A stretch of DNA of 42,776 nt from a virus, in IMG/VR virus record IMGVR_UViG_3300031963_000315, positions 1-42,776 of that record, one strand, 5' to 3'. Positions 7,792 through 16,911 of this stretch are shown here, in pieces. Under the pieces are notes generated by a model that saw only the letters and a program-made list of their open reading frames with translations, made no database searches and was not told the origin of the DNA. Made by a program: the position numbers and the translations under genes. Position 1 is the first letter of the stretch; the number at the start of each line of letters is the position of its first letter.

Positions 7792-8391
7792 TTACGAGAA
7801 GATGAAATCCGGCAGGACAAATTCATCCCGCGTCATCGTCACTGAAAAGCTCTTGTTGCCGGTCAGGGGCGTTCCGGTAGAATCTTCAACCGTCCAGCGA
7901 TACTGGGCCGTTAGCGTCTGGCCCACGGTCATCGTCTGCGAAAACTGAACGATATTGTTGTTGGCGCCGCTGATCACATTGTCGATTGTGTCGCCAGAAA
8001 CCTTTGTCAGCGTGTAGGTGTATGGCGCAACGCCTCCCGTTACCGAGGCGGTCACAGTATTGCTGGTCACAACGCTTGTATCGCTGCGGCCTGACGCCAG
8101 AGACGGGGAAATCGACACCACAAGGCCGCCCGATCCCGCAGCGGCTTCAGTGGCGGTGCTGTCGATGTTGCTGTTGACCGCCTGAAGCGTAACGCTCAGG
8201 CTGCTGCCAGCTAGGTTTATGTCTGCAAGCTCTTGGCGGCCGTTGATGATGTTGCCGACCAGGTTGACCGCTTGTCCGCCAGTGCGGTCCAGAAGATCAT
8301 TCCATGCGTCCACGAACCATTTGGTTGGCGTTCCATCGGGATTGATGATCGGCATCCCGTGAAGCAATTGAGGAATCAGCCGGTCGGACAT
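7792..8391 (-). CDS. Tail-associated protein with Ig/PKD-like domain
   Basis: The 199-residue product has an N-terminal helical region (about 1-55, with WFVDAWNDLLDR) and a Thr/Ser/Val-rich C-terminal half (about 95-190). The C-terminal half resembles a single Ig-like or PKD-like beta-sandwich (VTASVTGGVAPYTYTL, then YRWTVEDSTGTPL). The first part recalls short phage proteins found next to the P22 gp10-type gene. The gene overlaps that gene's stop by one base and precedes the tail fibre gene by 58 bases. It is probably a minor tail or fibre-adaptor protein that contacts the cell surface. Exact role unknown. Confidence 0.65.
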   Translation of the reverse strand: MSDRLIPQLLHGMPIINPDGTPTKWFVDAWNDLLDRTGGQAVNLVGNIINGRQELADINLAGSSLSVTLQAVNSNIDSTATEAAAGSGGLVVSISPSLASGRSDTSVVTSNTVTASVTGGVAPYTYTLTKVSGDTIDNVISGANNNIVQFSQTMTVGQTLTAQYRWTVEDSTGTPLTGNKSFSVTMTRDEFVLPDFIFS

Positions 8392-9809
8392 CAGGACACC
8401 TGTCCTTCATTGATCCATGCGCCGTGAATTGCCACGCCGAGTGGATCTGAAACGCTGACGTGTGCCATCATGCCTTCGGAAGGCGTCATCTGGCCAAGGC
8501 CCCAGATCGTGGGTTTCCAGTAGTTTCCGACTGGCGGCATATCCACGATCAGCGTGTTGCGATTATTCCCCGGCACGGCACGCGCATCGGTCGAGAACGA
8601 GATTAGGAGCTGCGGCGCCGAGCCCTGCCCGCTTGCCGGCAGGTCAAACGTTGCAGCATCAAGGCAGAGCGATCCGATGGCTTCCCGGCCCATGCTGTTG
8701 AACCGGAGCGTGGCGGTCCTCACGACCGGCTCGCCATCATCAGAATAAACGGTGCGCTCTAGCGTGTAGATTTCAGAGCCGCCCTCAAGCGCAACCACGT
8801 CATAGCCATAAGCGTTCGTGTGATACTTCGGCGCCCAATACCCGAGCCCGTAGGATTCGCGCGTGTGCCAGAGCTTCGTTGCCCCGTCATAGACATGCGC
8901 GGGATGGCCAACGGGGCGCACCACGAAATAGTCATGCGGGCCGTCGCGGTAGGCCCACGTCCGGGTCGCCATGCGGTTGGCTGCCGTCATGCGCGTCAGT
9001 TGTTCTTTCAGTTCGAAGTTTGGCGTCAGCGGCGTCACGCTCATACCGTAGATCGCCCAGCACTGCATATCGCCGCCGATGAAGAAGCACTTGTCGCCAG
9101 ACTTTGCGGCCGCATACTTGCCGAGGATGCCCTTTGTTTCCTCGATGGCCTGGTTCGTCACGTTCTGGAACGGCAGGCTTGTGGACGGCACGGCGCGCAG
9201 GATTTCAATGCCGGTTGATCCAAACGCAATAGCTTGCCCCGACAGCTTCATCAGCCTGCGTATCGGGTCCGGTGACTGCTCAGCGGTCGTGAAGGCCAGC
9301 GCCTCGAATGCCGTTCCGTCCAGCGTGTTAGACCATGTAAGCGTGTCATCATCATCGCTGTTCAGAAGCAGGCGCTGGTTGATGGCGATCATCGTGCCCA
9401 CGTCCGGCAGGTCAACGTCCGTCACTTCGGTGAGCGCCGATCCGTTCCACCGCCAGAGGCGCGTGTTGACCGCGACGAACAGCACGTCCCGAATGCCGAC
9501 AAACTCAGCCTCGCCTGCGTCCAGATTGCCAATCTCGGTCGCAGCCCATCCAGACGAAATGCTGTAGAGCTTGCTGCCGGCCACCGCGAACATCAGCCCG
9601 CCGCGCACCCCGTCTTCTTGCCAGATGCCTTGGATCGTCGCCCCGAGGTCCAGCTTTGACACAAGCCCCGGCGTTGGAAGCAGCACCGCTGCGGCCTGTT
9701 TGGTGTTGTCCTGGCTGATCGGCTCCACGTACCAGTTGCACAGCTTGATCGGCGCCATTCCCCGCAGGGAACGGTTATCGCTGTTGAGAATGACCGGCAC
9801 GTAGACCAA
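8391..9809 (-). CDS. Packaged DNA stabilisation protein, P22 gp10-like
   Basis: The 472-residue product resembles the gp10 family of P22-like phages. It has the N-terminal NWYVEP motif (about 25-30), repeated beta strands such as GGLMFAVAGSKLYSI and FVGIRDVLFVAV, and LPFQNVTNQAIEETKGILGK in the middle. In P22 this protein forms part of the tail hub that plugs the portal after DNA packaging. The annotated start is a TTG (9809) with only a weak ribosome site; a GTG three codons downstream (9800) is an alternative. Length matches P22 gp10 (about 470). It lies between the ejection-protein genes and the tail fibre. Confidence 0.83.
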   Translation of the reverse strand: MVYVPVILNSDNRSLRGMAPIKLCNWYVEPISQDNTKQAAAVLLPTPGLVSKLDLGATIQGIWQEDGVRGGLMFAVAGSKLYSISSGWAATEIGNLDAGEAEFVGIRDVLFVAVNTRLWRWNGSALTEVTDVDLPDVGTMIAINQRLLLNSDDDDTLTWSNTLDGTAFEALAFTTAEQSPDPIRRLMKLSGQAIAFGSTGIEILRAVPSTSLPFQNVTNQAIEETKGILGKYAAAKSGDKCFFIGGDMQCWAIYGMSVTPLTPNFELKEQLTRMTAANRMATRTWAYRDGPHDYFVVRPVGHPAHVYDGATKLWHTRESYGLGYWAPKYHTNAYGYDVVALEGGSEIYTLERTVYSDDGEPVVRTATLRFNSMGREAIGSLCLDAATFDLPASGQGSAPQLLISFSTDARAVPGNNRNTLIVDMPPVGNYWKPTIWGLGQMTPSEGMMAHVSVSDPLGVAIHGAWINEGQVS

Positions 9810-9813
9810 GGCG

Positions 9814-10053
9814 TTAGTTCCGAACCGGAGGCATCGGGCGGGACGCGCCGCCGAGGCCGGTCATCGGACCCATGGACCTGGGACCACCGGGCGACATCAT
9901 TTCGGGCTCGGGGGGCATTTGCTTTGCGCCGCCGCCCTGCCCGGCTTCTGCAAGGCCAGCGTTAAGGAACTCAAGCGTCCATTCCGGGCCTGCGGCTTCC
10001 AGAAGCTGCTGAAGTGCGCTAAGGATGGCGTCTGCGGCTTGTTCGTTTTCCAA
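9814..10053 (-). CDS. Small acidic and Met/Pro-rich protein, TTG start
   Basis: This 79-residue protein has an acidic helical N-terminus (about 1-35) and a Gly/Pro/Met-rich tail (MPPEPEMMSPGGPRSMGP). No in-frame ATG is available before the helix. A TTG at 10053 is preceded by TAGGAG seven bases upstream, which supports translation from it. It sits between the giant ejection protein and the gp10-like gene. Similar short genes next to portal or tail genes of P22-like phages are often unassigned. Function unknown; a small virion or assembly factor is possible. Confidence 0.55.
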   Translation of the reverse strand: MENEQAADAILSALQQLLEAAGPEWTLEFLNAGLAEAGQGGGAKQMPPEPEMMSPGGPRSMGPMTGLGGASRPMPPVRN

Positions 10054-10138
10054 GTGGGACTCCTATGGATTGGTGGGTTTATTTAGTTGTAGCGGGTCTT
10101 GCGGTGCTGCGTTTGGCGCCGCTTTTTGATCGCGTTGA

Positions 10139-13100
10139 CTAGCGGTCGTTGTCGTTAGACGGCTTGCGCGGCTTTCCTCTTGAGAAAGACACGGGCGGCT
10201 TAGGCTTCGGCGTGGGCGGCAATCTCGGGCGAGTGACCGCCGCAGGCGCGGGCAAACTTAGCGGAGCTTGAGGCGGTGCTATTGGGGCGGCCGCTGCCGG
10301 CGGTGGCATCATAGCCCGGTTGATCAGATCCCGCTCACGGGCGGCAGCTTCAAACCGGGGCTGCGGTCTTACATAGCGACCATGCGTCAGGCCGAACCCG
10401 CCACCGATCATTAAGCCGATACCGACGCGCTGAAGAATGACCTGCACGGTTTCGGCTTGACGAAGCTGCTCCAGGCGCTTTGTTGAGACCTCAACCGCAT
10501 CCGGATCACCCTCCCCATTGTTCGCCGCCAAAGCGTCCTTGAGCCGCCCTTCTTCCGCAGCAATGTCAGCGCGCGTTTTTTGAAGCATACCTTCCATAAG
10601 ATATGTGTCAGCCGCACCAGTGCCGATAACAGCCAAATCCGCAGCACGCACCCGGCTGTTGACGGGCTCCATGAGCCTGCCAAGACGGCCAACGGGGCCA
10701 AAATCTCCCGCAGCCCTTTGACGGTCAAACTCATCGACGTTGGCCAGCCGGTTGGGCAGGCCGTCCGGTGAGTTAGGGTCAGGCGAAATAGGCGGAATGT
10801 CTCGGCCAGCCAGACGTTCCTCAGTGGCAAACTGCGCTTTGTTTGCCGCCTTCGTTTCTTTTGCAATGCGGGCCTTGTCTTTGGCGCCCACAATCGGGAC
10901 GCGGCTGAGCAGGGTTTTCTTTGGCGCCTCGGGCGGAACAGGAAGGCGGGTCAGCAGGGCATTGGCCTTCGCTGCTGCGCGGTTGGCCGATACTTGTGAG
11001 CCTTTGACCATAGCGCCCCGGAACCTGTGCGCGCCATAAACCATCGCGCCGTAAGTGCCGAACTCCAAGGCCTTATCGACAAGCGGATTGGTCTGCTTTT
11101 CTGGTTTCTGGGCAAGGCCGACGCGGATTCGGTTGATCTCTTTCCTGAAGTTGTCCCGTTCGGCTTTTTGCGCGGCAAGAGCGTCGTTCAGTTCCTTTTT
11201 GTAGGTATCGATCGCAAAGCCGGTGACGCCGCGCACGTCTCCGTCCGGCTTTACAATTTCGCCGTTCGGGCCTCTGTAGCCGTTGTTTTTCAGGAAGATT
11301 TGCTTGTCCGTTGGAGACAGCGCCTCAAAGTCTTTCAGGCTCTGCTCATACTCGGTGATGAGCTCTTGCGCGGCAGCTTGGTTTTGCGACAGTTCGTCAA
11401 TGCGCGCTTGAGCTTCGGCGCGAGGATCGACCGTATCCGCCTCTGCCGTTGGCCCACCTGCCGCCAGCGTTGTGATTGCAGCCGCATCAGCGGTGCGGGT
11501 GCCGAGTTTGGACTTGCCCACCGTGCGAGGCGGGACGGGCTTACGCGGGCCTCCTACGCCAGCCGTGAGGATGGGGGATGCGGGCGGGCGGATCATGCCC
11601 GCCTGCGAACTGAAGTCTTTGTTCCGCCCTTTGTTGGGAACGAACCCGTTGCGCTTGTAGAACGCCTCAAGCTGCGCCTTAGACATGCCGCCCGCGCCGA
11701 CTGGGTCGGCAGTCAGGAACACCGTAAGCCCTTGCTCGTCCGCTTGGCGAAGTACTTCTTTCAGCGCTTTCGACGCCTCGCCCTGCCCGCGCGCATCCTG
11801 CGGAACCTTGATCCGGTTGATGGTCATTCCGTCACCGACGCGGGTGACTTCGACGGAGGCCTTGCCAATGCTCAGTTCGTCATAGCCGAAATCAGGCAAG
11901 GATGGCTTGCGAGGCCCCCCCGGAACCCCAGCCGTCGCCACATCATCTGCGCCCGCACCAAACGCCTTGCCGACACGGCGCGCACCGAGGCCAACACCAA
12001 AGCCAATCCCAATATTCCGAAGCCGCTCCTCGTTGCTGTCTGCCGGGCCTGCTGCGCCAAGGCCTGCGCCTGCTAGGGCGTTGCCGAGGTCGCCTCGGAG
12101 GGGGAGGCCGTTGGCGCCGCTCTGCGCTGCTTTTGAGAATACACGGTTCGTCAGCGCCTTTTGGATCGGGCGACCGCCAGCAAGTCCGGCAACACCTATC
12201 GCCGCGCCGATCTGACGGTCTTTTTCGTCAAGCACGCCGTCGCCGTTATAGTCTACCGCATAGCCAGACGCAGCCCCGCCAGCATATCCAAAGCTGGCGC
12301 GCCCAACAGTGGCAAGGCCACCTTGCACAAGAGCCTCACGAATAGGAGACGGCCTGGCCATTGGCTTGCTGCCGACTATCCGGTCTTCGGGAACATCAAT
12401 CGTTTCCCAAGGCGCCTTGGTCTTGTCGCCATCAAGCCGGGTTTCAATGTTCCGGGCGCTGACCTCGCCGTCAGAATACCAGTATTTTAGAGGGCCGTCC
12501 TTGTAGAAGGATTTGCCGCCGTTGAACCGCTCGATTGCCTGAATCGCATGGCCCGCAACTTCGTGCGCGATACCTGTACGGCCCACAGAACCATCCCCGC
12601 CTTTGGGAATGACAACCTCGACTGAGCGAGTTGCTGGGTTGAAAGCCGCGCCCCCGCTTTTGCCATACTTAACAGTTACAACGATGTCGGAAAGCTCTGG
12701 GTATGCATCATAAAGGTTCTGGTTTTCGTAGATGTCGCCCAGCTTGTAACGACCGGCTTTCAAGCTGCCATCAGGCCGCGTCGGAAGCCCGTCTTCAGCC
12801 GATGGCTGGGCTTTGAACCGCGAGGCTGAGTTGTCAATTTCGTATTTCCAGTTGCCGTCTACATCACGGAACCAGCCGGTCTGATCCCAGATTTCCCTGC
12901 GTGATGCACCAGAGGTCTCAAGGGCAACAGCTTGATCATAAGCCGCCCGGTTAGCAGTCTTGGACTGCAAGCCCCCAAACCCAGCCGCCCGGATCGGCCC
13001 TTGCGGGGCGAGTGCGTTGGGGGATGGGGCGGGAGAGCCGGAGGGGGGTGTGCCGCGTGGGGGCGTGCCTGGTGCGGCGGGCGGCTTCGGGCCTTTGCCG

Positions 13101-15595
13101 GTTGCGGCCTGACGGGCGCGAATTTCAGCGACAATCTCAAGGATTTGCTCACGGCCCCGCGTGGTCAGGATGCGGCCAAGCTCGCGGTTGACTTCCGGCT
13201 TGAAGATGGCAGGCAACGTGGCGCGCTGGACAGCCCACAGGGCGGCGTTCTGCGCCGCCTGCTGTGGGTTCATCACCGATTGGGCAATTAGGCCTGCCGC
13301 GCGCTGCAAACCGCCTTGGTTGGCAATCGCTTCAGTCACGTCTCCCGTGACTGAGTTGCCACTCACCCTGCCCTGATTTTCCAGCATCGTGCGCTGGCGT
13401 TCAAACAGGCTGGGCACAGCGCGGCGACCTTCTGCCCGCGCACCGGACCCAAGCCCAAAATTGAATGTGTAGTCCTCTTTGCCCAGCTCGCTGCCCACCA
13501 GCGCCTTGATGCGCTTCGTCTGGTCGCCCTTGACACCGCTGGTCATGACGTCCGTCTCGCTCGGCATCATCTCAAGCAATTTAGCGCGCTGACGCTCCGA
13601 TCCGTAAATCTGCCGAAGCAGTTGACCAGGATTGGTTGCCGTTTCGATAGCGTCCTCAGCGCCGCGCAGCCAGCCCATGATGAGCGCCTGATCTACAACG
13701 GAGCGGCCTTCGCCCACGATGTCCTCAAACACCTCGTCAGCGTCCTTCAGAGACGCGGCAAACTGCTTCTTGAGGTCTTTCAGCGAAGTCCCGCGACCGA
13801 AGGCCTTGGCGCCAAATTCCAGCGCGCGTCCGGCTGCCTTGAACTGCGAGTAAACCTGACGCGGCCCGGCTAGTCCGGTGTCTGCGTCAAGGCCTGCGTC
13901 TCGGAGGGCTTTCTGAATTTCGATGAGAGAACTTGCGAACGCCTGGTTGTTCTTTTTCTGACCGGCAATGAGGCTTCCAAAACCACGGTCGAGGTAATCG
14001 AGAGCATGTGTCGATAGTTTGGGCGGGATTGCAGACGGGCTATCCAGCGCGCTAGCCAGTTGCTCAAGTTGTCTTGCAACGTCCAACTGAGCCGGGTTAC
14101 CCCGGTAACTGTTTCGGGCGAGGCGGGCTCCGGCTGCGATTGCTTCTCGGGCGTCCGGGGAAACGCTAAGGCGGTCCCACATCTTGCCCCAGGTTGTGTC
14201 TGAGATTTGCTGTGCGTAAGCGGCGGTGTATCCATCGGCGGTGGCCTCGTCTGCCCGTGCTGCCATCTGTGCAGCAAAGTCTTCCAGTTCGTCTCCAGAC
14301 AGCGCCATAGCGTCCCGCAACTGCGTGCGGATGCGCTCCGGCATCTCGGCATTACGTGCCTTGAATGCCTCCCGGAATGTCTTCTTTGCATCGCCGCCAA
14401 CACGGGCAGCGGCAACTGCAAGCTGGTCAATGTCAGCATTCGCAAGCTCGAACAACATCTCATCGACGGTCGTGTAGTTGTCATACGAGATCAGCTTGAC
14501 CAGCTTTTCGGTTTCGTCCGCGCTGATGCCCTTGGCAATCAGGAGGTCAATCGCCTCCTCGCGTGCCGTGCGCCCGCGTGCGCTCTTGCTTTGTGCGTTG
14601 ATGGCCTGCCCTGCCGCCACGCTGCGCTGAACACTAGCGGGCGTGAACAGGTTGCTTACAGGGACTTGTGCGGTGCCACCGCCGGGAAGCGTGCGCGTCG
14701 TTGCCGATCCGGTTGTGGCAAGGTTCTTGGTTGCTGCGATACCGCCGCGCACGCCGCGCGCAATGACCGATCCCGCCACAGGCAAGCCAGCCGAGATCAG
14801 TCCAGCCGGTGTGAACACTTGGCTGTTGGCGTAGTCGATCCGCTGGCCCATCGTAGGGCTCGGAGCGCCAGTCATGCGGGCTTGGTTAGGCGCTTCGGCT
14901 AGGGCGTTGTATGCGTAGAAGTCGGCAGCGCCCGTACCCGCCAGCACACCAGCGCGGCCAAGGTACTGAGCGGCTCGGCTTCCGGCAAAACGTGCCGCCA
15001 CAGCAGGGGCAACCAGCTTCGGGGCATACACAAGCGCACGGTTCGTAAGTTGCGCGCCGCCGCCTGCCGTCAGCGCCGCTGTCTGGCCTACACGGGTGGT
15101 AATCGGGTTGTCTTCAAGGCTGCGCGTCATCGCAGCCTCATAACCACGGTCGCCCGTTGCAAGGCGCACGGGGTTGAGGTCGTTGACGCCAAGCGCTGCG
15201 GACTGCGCCATTGTCATCTTCTCAGAACGAAGCGCCTGCGGTGTTTCAAGGGCCTGCGACGTGGCAGCCATGTTCATGCCCATAGGGCCGGGGCGCAGAA
15301 TGTCTTCGCTGACCACGGGCTTCATGAGCGGCGTCTGGACGGGCTGGCTCGCCATCGGGATCAAGCTGCCATCCGGCGCAGACGGCGCAGCCTCATTCAC
15401 AGGCCCACGCTGGCGCATGTATTCTTCGCGGCTGATTGTGCCTTCGGTGACCATGCCGCCACGTTTGCCGGAAGCGCTTGCGGGCGCCGTGTAACGCTTT
15501 TCAAGCTCGGCCAATGCCGCGTCCTGCTGGGGCGACAGCTTGCCCCGGCGGCGCAGTTCTTGGCCTGCTGCAATACGTTCTTCAGGCGTTGGCAT
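10139..15595 (-). CDS. Giant polyvalent ejection protein (1818 aa) with zincin-like and GNAT domains
   Basis: The largest gene in the window, last of three internal virion protein genes and in the place of T7 gp16 or P22 gp16. Visible parts, with approximate residues: long helical N-terminal half (1-820); Pro/Gly-rich linker (835-870); a metal-protease-like segment with HEVAGHAIQ near 1012 followed by a GEVSARNIETR helix, resembling a large polyvalent protein-associated domain but with one residue too many for HExxH; a calcium-loop-like DYNGDGVLDEKD near 1112; a GNAT acetyltransferase domain (1240-1335, with DARGQGEASKAL for CoA binding and FYKRNGF); a second helical region; and hydrophobic Gly-rich segments near 1730-1755. 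It probably enters the cell with the DNA. I see no lytic transglycosylase motif. The start overlaps the upstream stop. Confidence 0.8.
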   Translation of the reverse strand: MPTPEERIAAGQELRRRGKLSPQQDAALAELEKRYTAPASASGKRGGMVTEGTISREEYMRQRGPVNEAAPSAPDGSLIPMASQPVQTPLMKPVVSEDILRPGPMGMNMAATSQALETPQALRSEKMTMAQSAALGVNDLNPVRLATGDRGYEAAMTRSLEDNPITTRVGQTAALTAGGGAQLTNRALVYAPKLVAPAVAARFAGSRAAQYLGRAGVLAGTGAADFYAYNALAEAPNQARMTGAPSPTMGQRIDYANSQVFTPAGLISAGLPVAGSVIARGVRGGIAATKNLATTGSATTRTLPGGGTAQVPVSNLFTPASVQRSVAAGQAINAQSKSARGRTAREEAIDLLIAKGISADETEKLVKLISYDNYTTVDEMLFELANADIDQLAVAAARVGGDAKKTFREAFKARNAEMPERIRTQLRDAMALSGDELEDFAAQMAARADEATADGYTAAYAQQISDTTWGKMWDRLSVSPDAREAIAAGARLARNSYRGNPAQLDVARQLEQLASALDSPSAIPPKLSTHALDYLDRGFGSLIAGQKKNNQAFASSLIEIQKALRDAGLDADTGLAGPRQVYSQFKAAGRALEFGAKAFGRGTSLKDLKKQFAASLKDADEVFEDIVGEGRSVVDQALIMGWLRGAEDAIETATNPGQLLRQIYGSERQRAKLLEMMPSETDVMTSGVKGDQTKRIKALVGSELGKEDYTFNFGLGSGARAEGRRAVPSLFERQRTMLENQGRVSGNSVTGDVTEAIANQGGLQRAAGLIAQSVMNPQQAAQNAALWAVQRATLPAIFKPEVNRELGRILTTRGREQILEIVAEIRARQAATGKGPKPPAAPGTPPRGTPPSGSPAPSPNALAPQGPIRAAGFGGLQSKTANRAAYDQAVALETSGASRREIWDQTGWFRDVDGNWKYEIDNSASRFKAQPSAEDGLPTRPDGSLKAGRYKLGDIYENQNLYDAYPELSDIVVTVKYGKSGGAAFNPATRSVEVVIPKGGDGSVGRTGIAHEVAGHAIQAIERFNGGKSFYKDGPLKYWYSDGEVSARNIETRLDGDKTKAPWETIDVPEDRIVGSKPMARPSPIREALVQGGLATVGRASFGYAGGAASGYAVDYNGDGVLDEKDRQIGAAIGVAGLAGGRPIQKALTNRVFSKAAQSGANGLPLRGDLGNALAGAGLGAAGPADSNEERLRNIGIGFGVGLGARRVGKAFGAGADDVATAGVPGGPRKPSLPDFGYDELSIGKASVEVTRVGDGMTINRIKVPQDARGQGEASKALKEVLRQADEQGLTVFLTADPVGAGGMSKAQLEAFYKRNGFVPNKGRNKDFSSQAGMIRPPASPILTAGVGGPRKPVPPRTVGKSKLGTRTADAAAITTLAAGGPTAEADTVDPRAEAQARIDELSQNQAAAQELITEYEQSLKDFEALSPTDKQIFLKNNGYRGPNGEIVKPDGDVRGVTGFAIDTYKKELNDALAAQKAERDNFRKEINRIRVGLAQKPEKQTNPLVDKALEFGTYGAMVYGAHRFRGAMVKGSQVSANRAAAKANALLTRLPVPPEAPKKTLLSRVPIVGAKDKARIAKETKAANKAQFATEERLAGRDIPPISPDPNSPDGLPNRLANVDEFDRQRAAGDFGPVGRLGRLMEPVNSRVRAADLAVIGTGAADTYLMEGMLQKTRADIAAEEGRLKDALAANNGEGDPDAVEVSTKRLEQLRQAETVQVILQRVGIGLMIGGGFGLTHGRYVRPQPRFEAAARERDLINRAMMPPPAAAAPIAPPQAPLSLPAPAAVTRPRLPPTPKPKPPVSFSRGKPRKPSNDNDR

Positions 15596-16899
15596 CAGCG
15601 GCCCCCAAGGATGGAGAAGAGGTCGTCATCAGATGCCTCTTCAAGGCCGGTGGGCATGATCGGTTGCGTGCCTTTAGGCAGCATCCCTTTTCCGCGCTCA
15701 AGGAACGTCTTTGGCTTGTAATCGCGCATCGTTGCGAGGTCGGGCACGGTTCGATCCACGCCAAAACCATACTCGCCCGCAATGCCTTCATAGGTTTTGC
15801 GAGTTGTATCATAGCTTTCAAGCGCTTGGCCGTAGAGCTGAGTTGCCTGCGCTTTGAAATCGCCAACCTGTTCAGGGGTCAAACGTTTGCCGGCCATGAT
15901 CTTGTTGTAGGTGTTCATCACACCCTCCGGCACGCCGCGCGCATTTTCGGCAGTTGCAAACTCGCCTTCACGAACCGTTGAGCCAGGGTCCAGCATCTTC
16001 ATGTATTGGAACACAAGGCTTATCTGTCCGGCTGGCGTGTTTGGGTCGGTCGCGCGGATGCGTCCGAATGCCGACTGCACGTCACGGAACTCTTTCGTGA
16101 TCGTGTTGTATTCGCGGCGGAACTGGCCTTCGTCATCTACGTTAGGGCCATCTGCAGCAGTCGCCTCTGCCTGTGCAGCATCCTTCGCAATGTTCAACCG
16201 CTCCCGGTCCATAGCCAGACCGCCACGGCCAAGTTCGGCTTGCAGGTCGTAGCTGCGCTGGCTCTCGGTCACGCCCTGATCAAACGACTTCTGCCACCGC
16301 TGGCCTTCCAGCTTCTGCGCGTAGGTCAGCATCTGTTCTTCGAACTGGGTCAGTTCCTCGTCAGTGATCCGGCCATCGGCAGCGGCTTGCTGCACGGCCT
16401 GCATGACCTGCGGATTGTCCGCAAACGGGCTCTTTGCGATGATGTCCATAGCGGCCTGTCCGCGCGCTTCCAGAGGCAGGTTCCTGAGCTGGCCCGCCGA
16501 AGTCGCAAGGAACTCCACGCCCTGTTTCTGGACCGTGATGGCGCGGTCATGATCTTCCCAATCCTGGAGCGTCTTGGCACGGGCCTGACCCTGCGCGTAG
16601 CCCGCTGTTTCGAAGTCGCCCTGACCTGCCGCCATTTCGCCAAGCCCGGTCCAGCCGCCCGTCTTGAACGTCTCGCCGTAGGTTTTCTGCTTCTCCGCAG
16701 CCTTGCGGCGCTCACCAGCGCTGCCAAATGCTTGCGCCTCGTCATAGAGGCCAGCCGTCATCAGGCCCGTTTCTGCGCCCTCGTAGTTGCCCGCCTTGAA
16801 CAGTTCCGAGGCCGAGGCGCGCGCCGTGTCCCGGTCACGCTCCTTGCGCTGCTGCTGGCCCATGGCAAGGCCGGTCTGGAAGGATTGGAAGATGCTCAT
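15595..16899 (-). CDS. Internal virion (ejection) protein, coiled-coil rich
   Basis: The 434-residue protein is almost entirely helical and rich in Gln, Ala, Glu and Lys. It begins MSIFQSFQTGLAMGQQQRKER, a start pattern common in podovirus internal core proteins. It lies between the 339-residue ejection protein and the 1818-residue one, the position of T7 gp15 or P22 gp20. By analogy it would form the second part of the DNA-ejection tube across the cell envelope. No enzymatic motif is seen. The stop overlaps the next start by one base. Confidence 0.68.
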   Translation of the reverse strand: MSIFQSFQTGLAMGQQQRKERDRDTARASASELFKAGNYEGAETGLMTAGLYDEAQAFGSAGERRKAAEKQKTYGETFKTGGWTGLGEMAAGQGDFETAGYAQGQARAKTLQDWEDHDRAITVQKQGVEFLATSAGQLRNLPLEARGQAAMDIIAKSPFADNPQVMQAVQQAAADGRITDEELTQFEEQMLTYAQKLEGQRWQKSFDQGVTESQRSYDLQAELGRGGLAMDRERLNIAKDAAQAEATAADGPNVDDEGQFRREYNTITKEFRDVQSAFGRIRATDPNTPAGQISLVFQYMKMLDPGSTVREGEFATAENARGVPEGVMNTYNKIMAGKRLTPEQVGDFKAQATQLYGQALESYDTTRKTYEGIAGEYGFGVDRTVPDLATMRDYKPKTFLERGKGMLPKGTQPIMPTGLEEASDDDLFSILGGR

Positions 16900-16911
16900 C
16901 GGACCCTCGCG

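Noticed and set aside
10065-10142. A 25-codon plus-strand frame with a hydrophobic product (MDWWVYLVVAGLAVL and more) in the gap before the giant gene
   Set aside because: It runs against the direction of a dense late operon, has only a weak ribosome site, and no promoter or terminator supports it.
11027-12076. A long open frame on the plus strand, opposite the giant ejection protein
   Set aside because: Typical GC-rich antisense frame: Arg/Ala/Leu/Cys-rich, no domain, no ribosome site. The opposite strand holds recognisable GNAT and protease-like domains.
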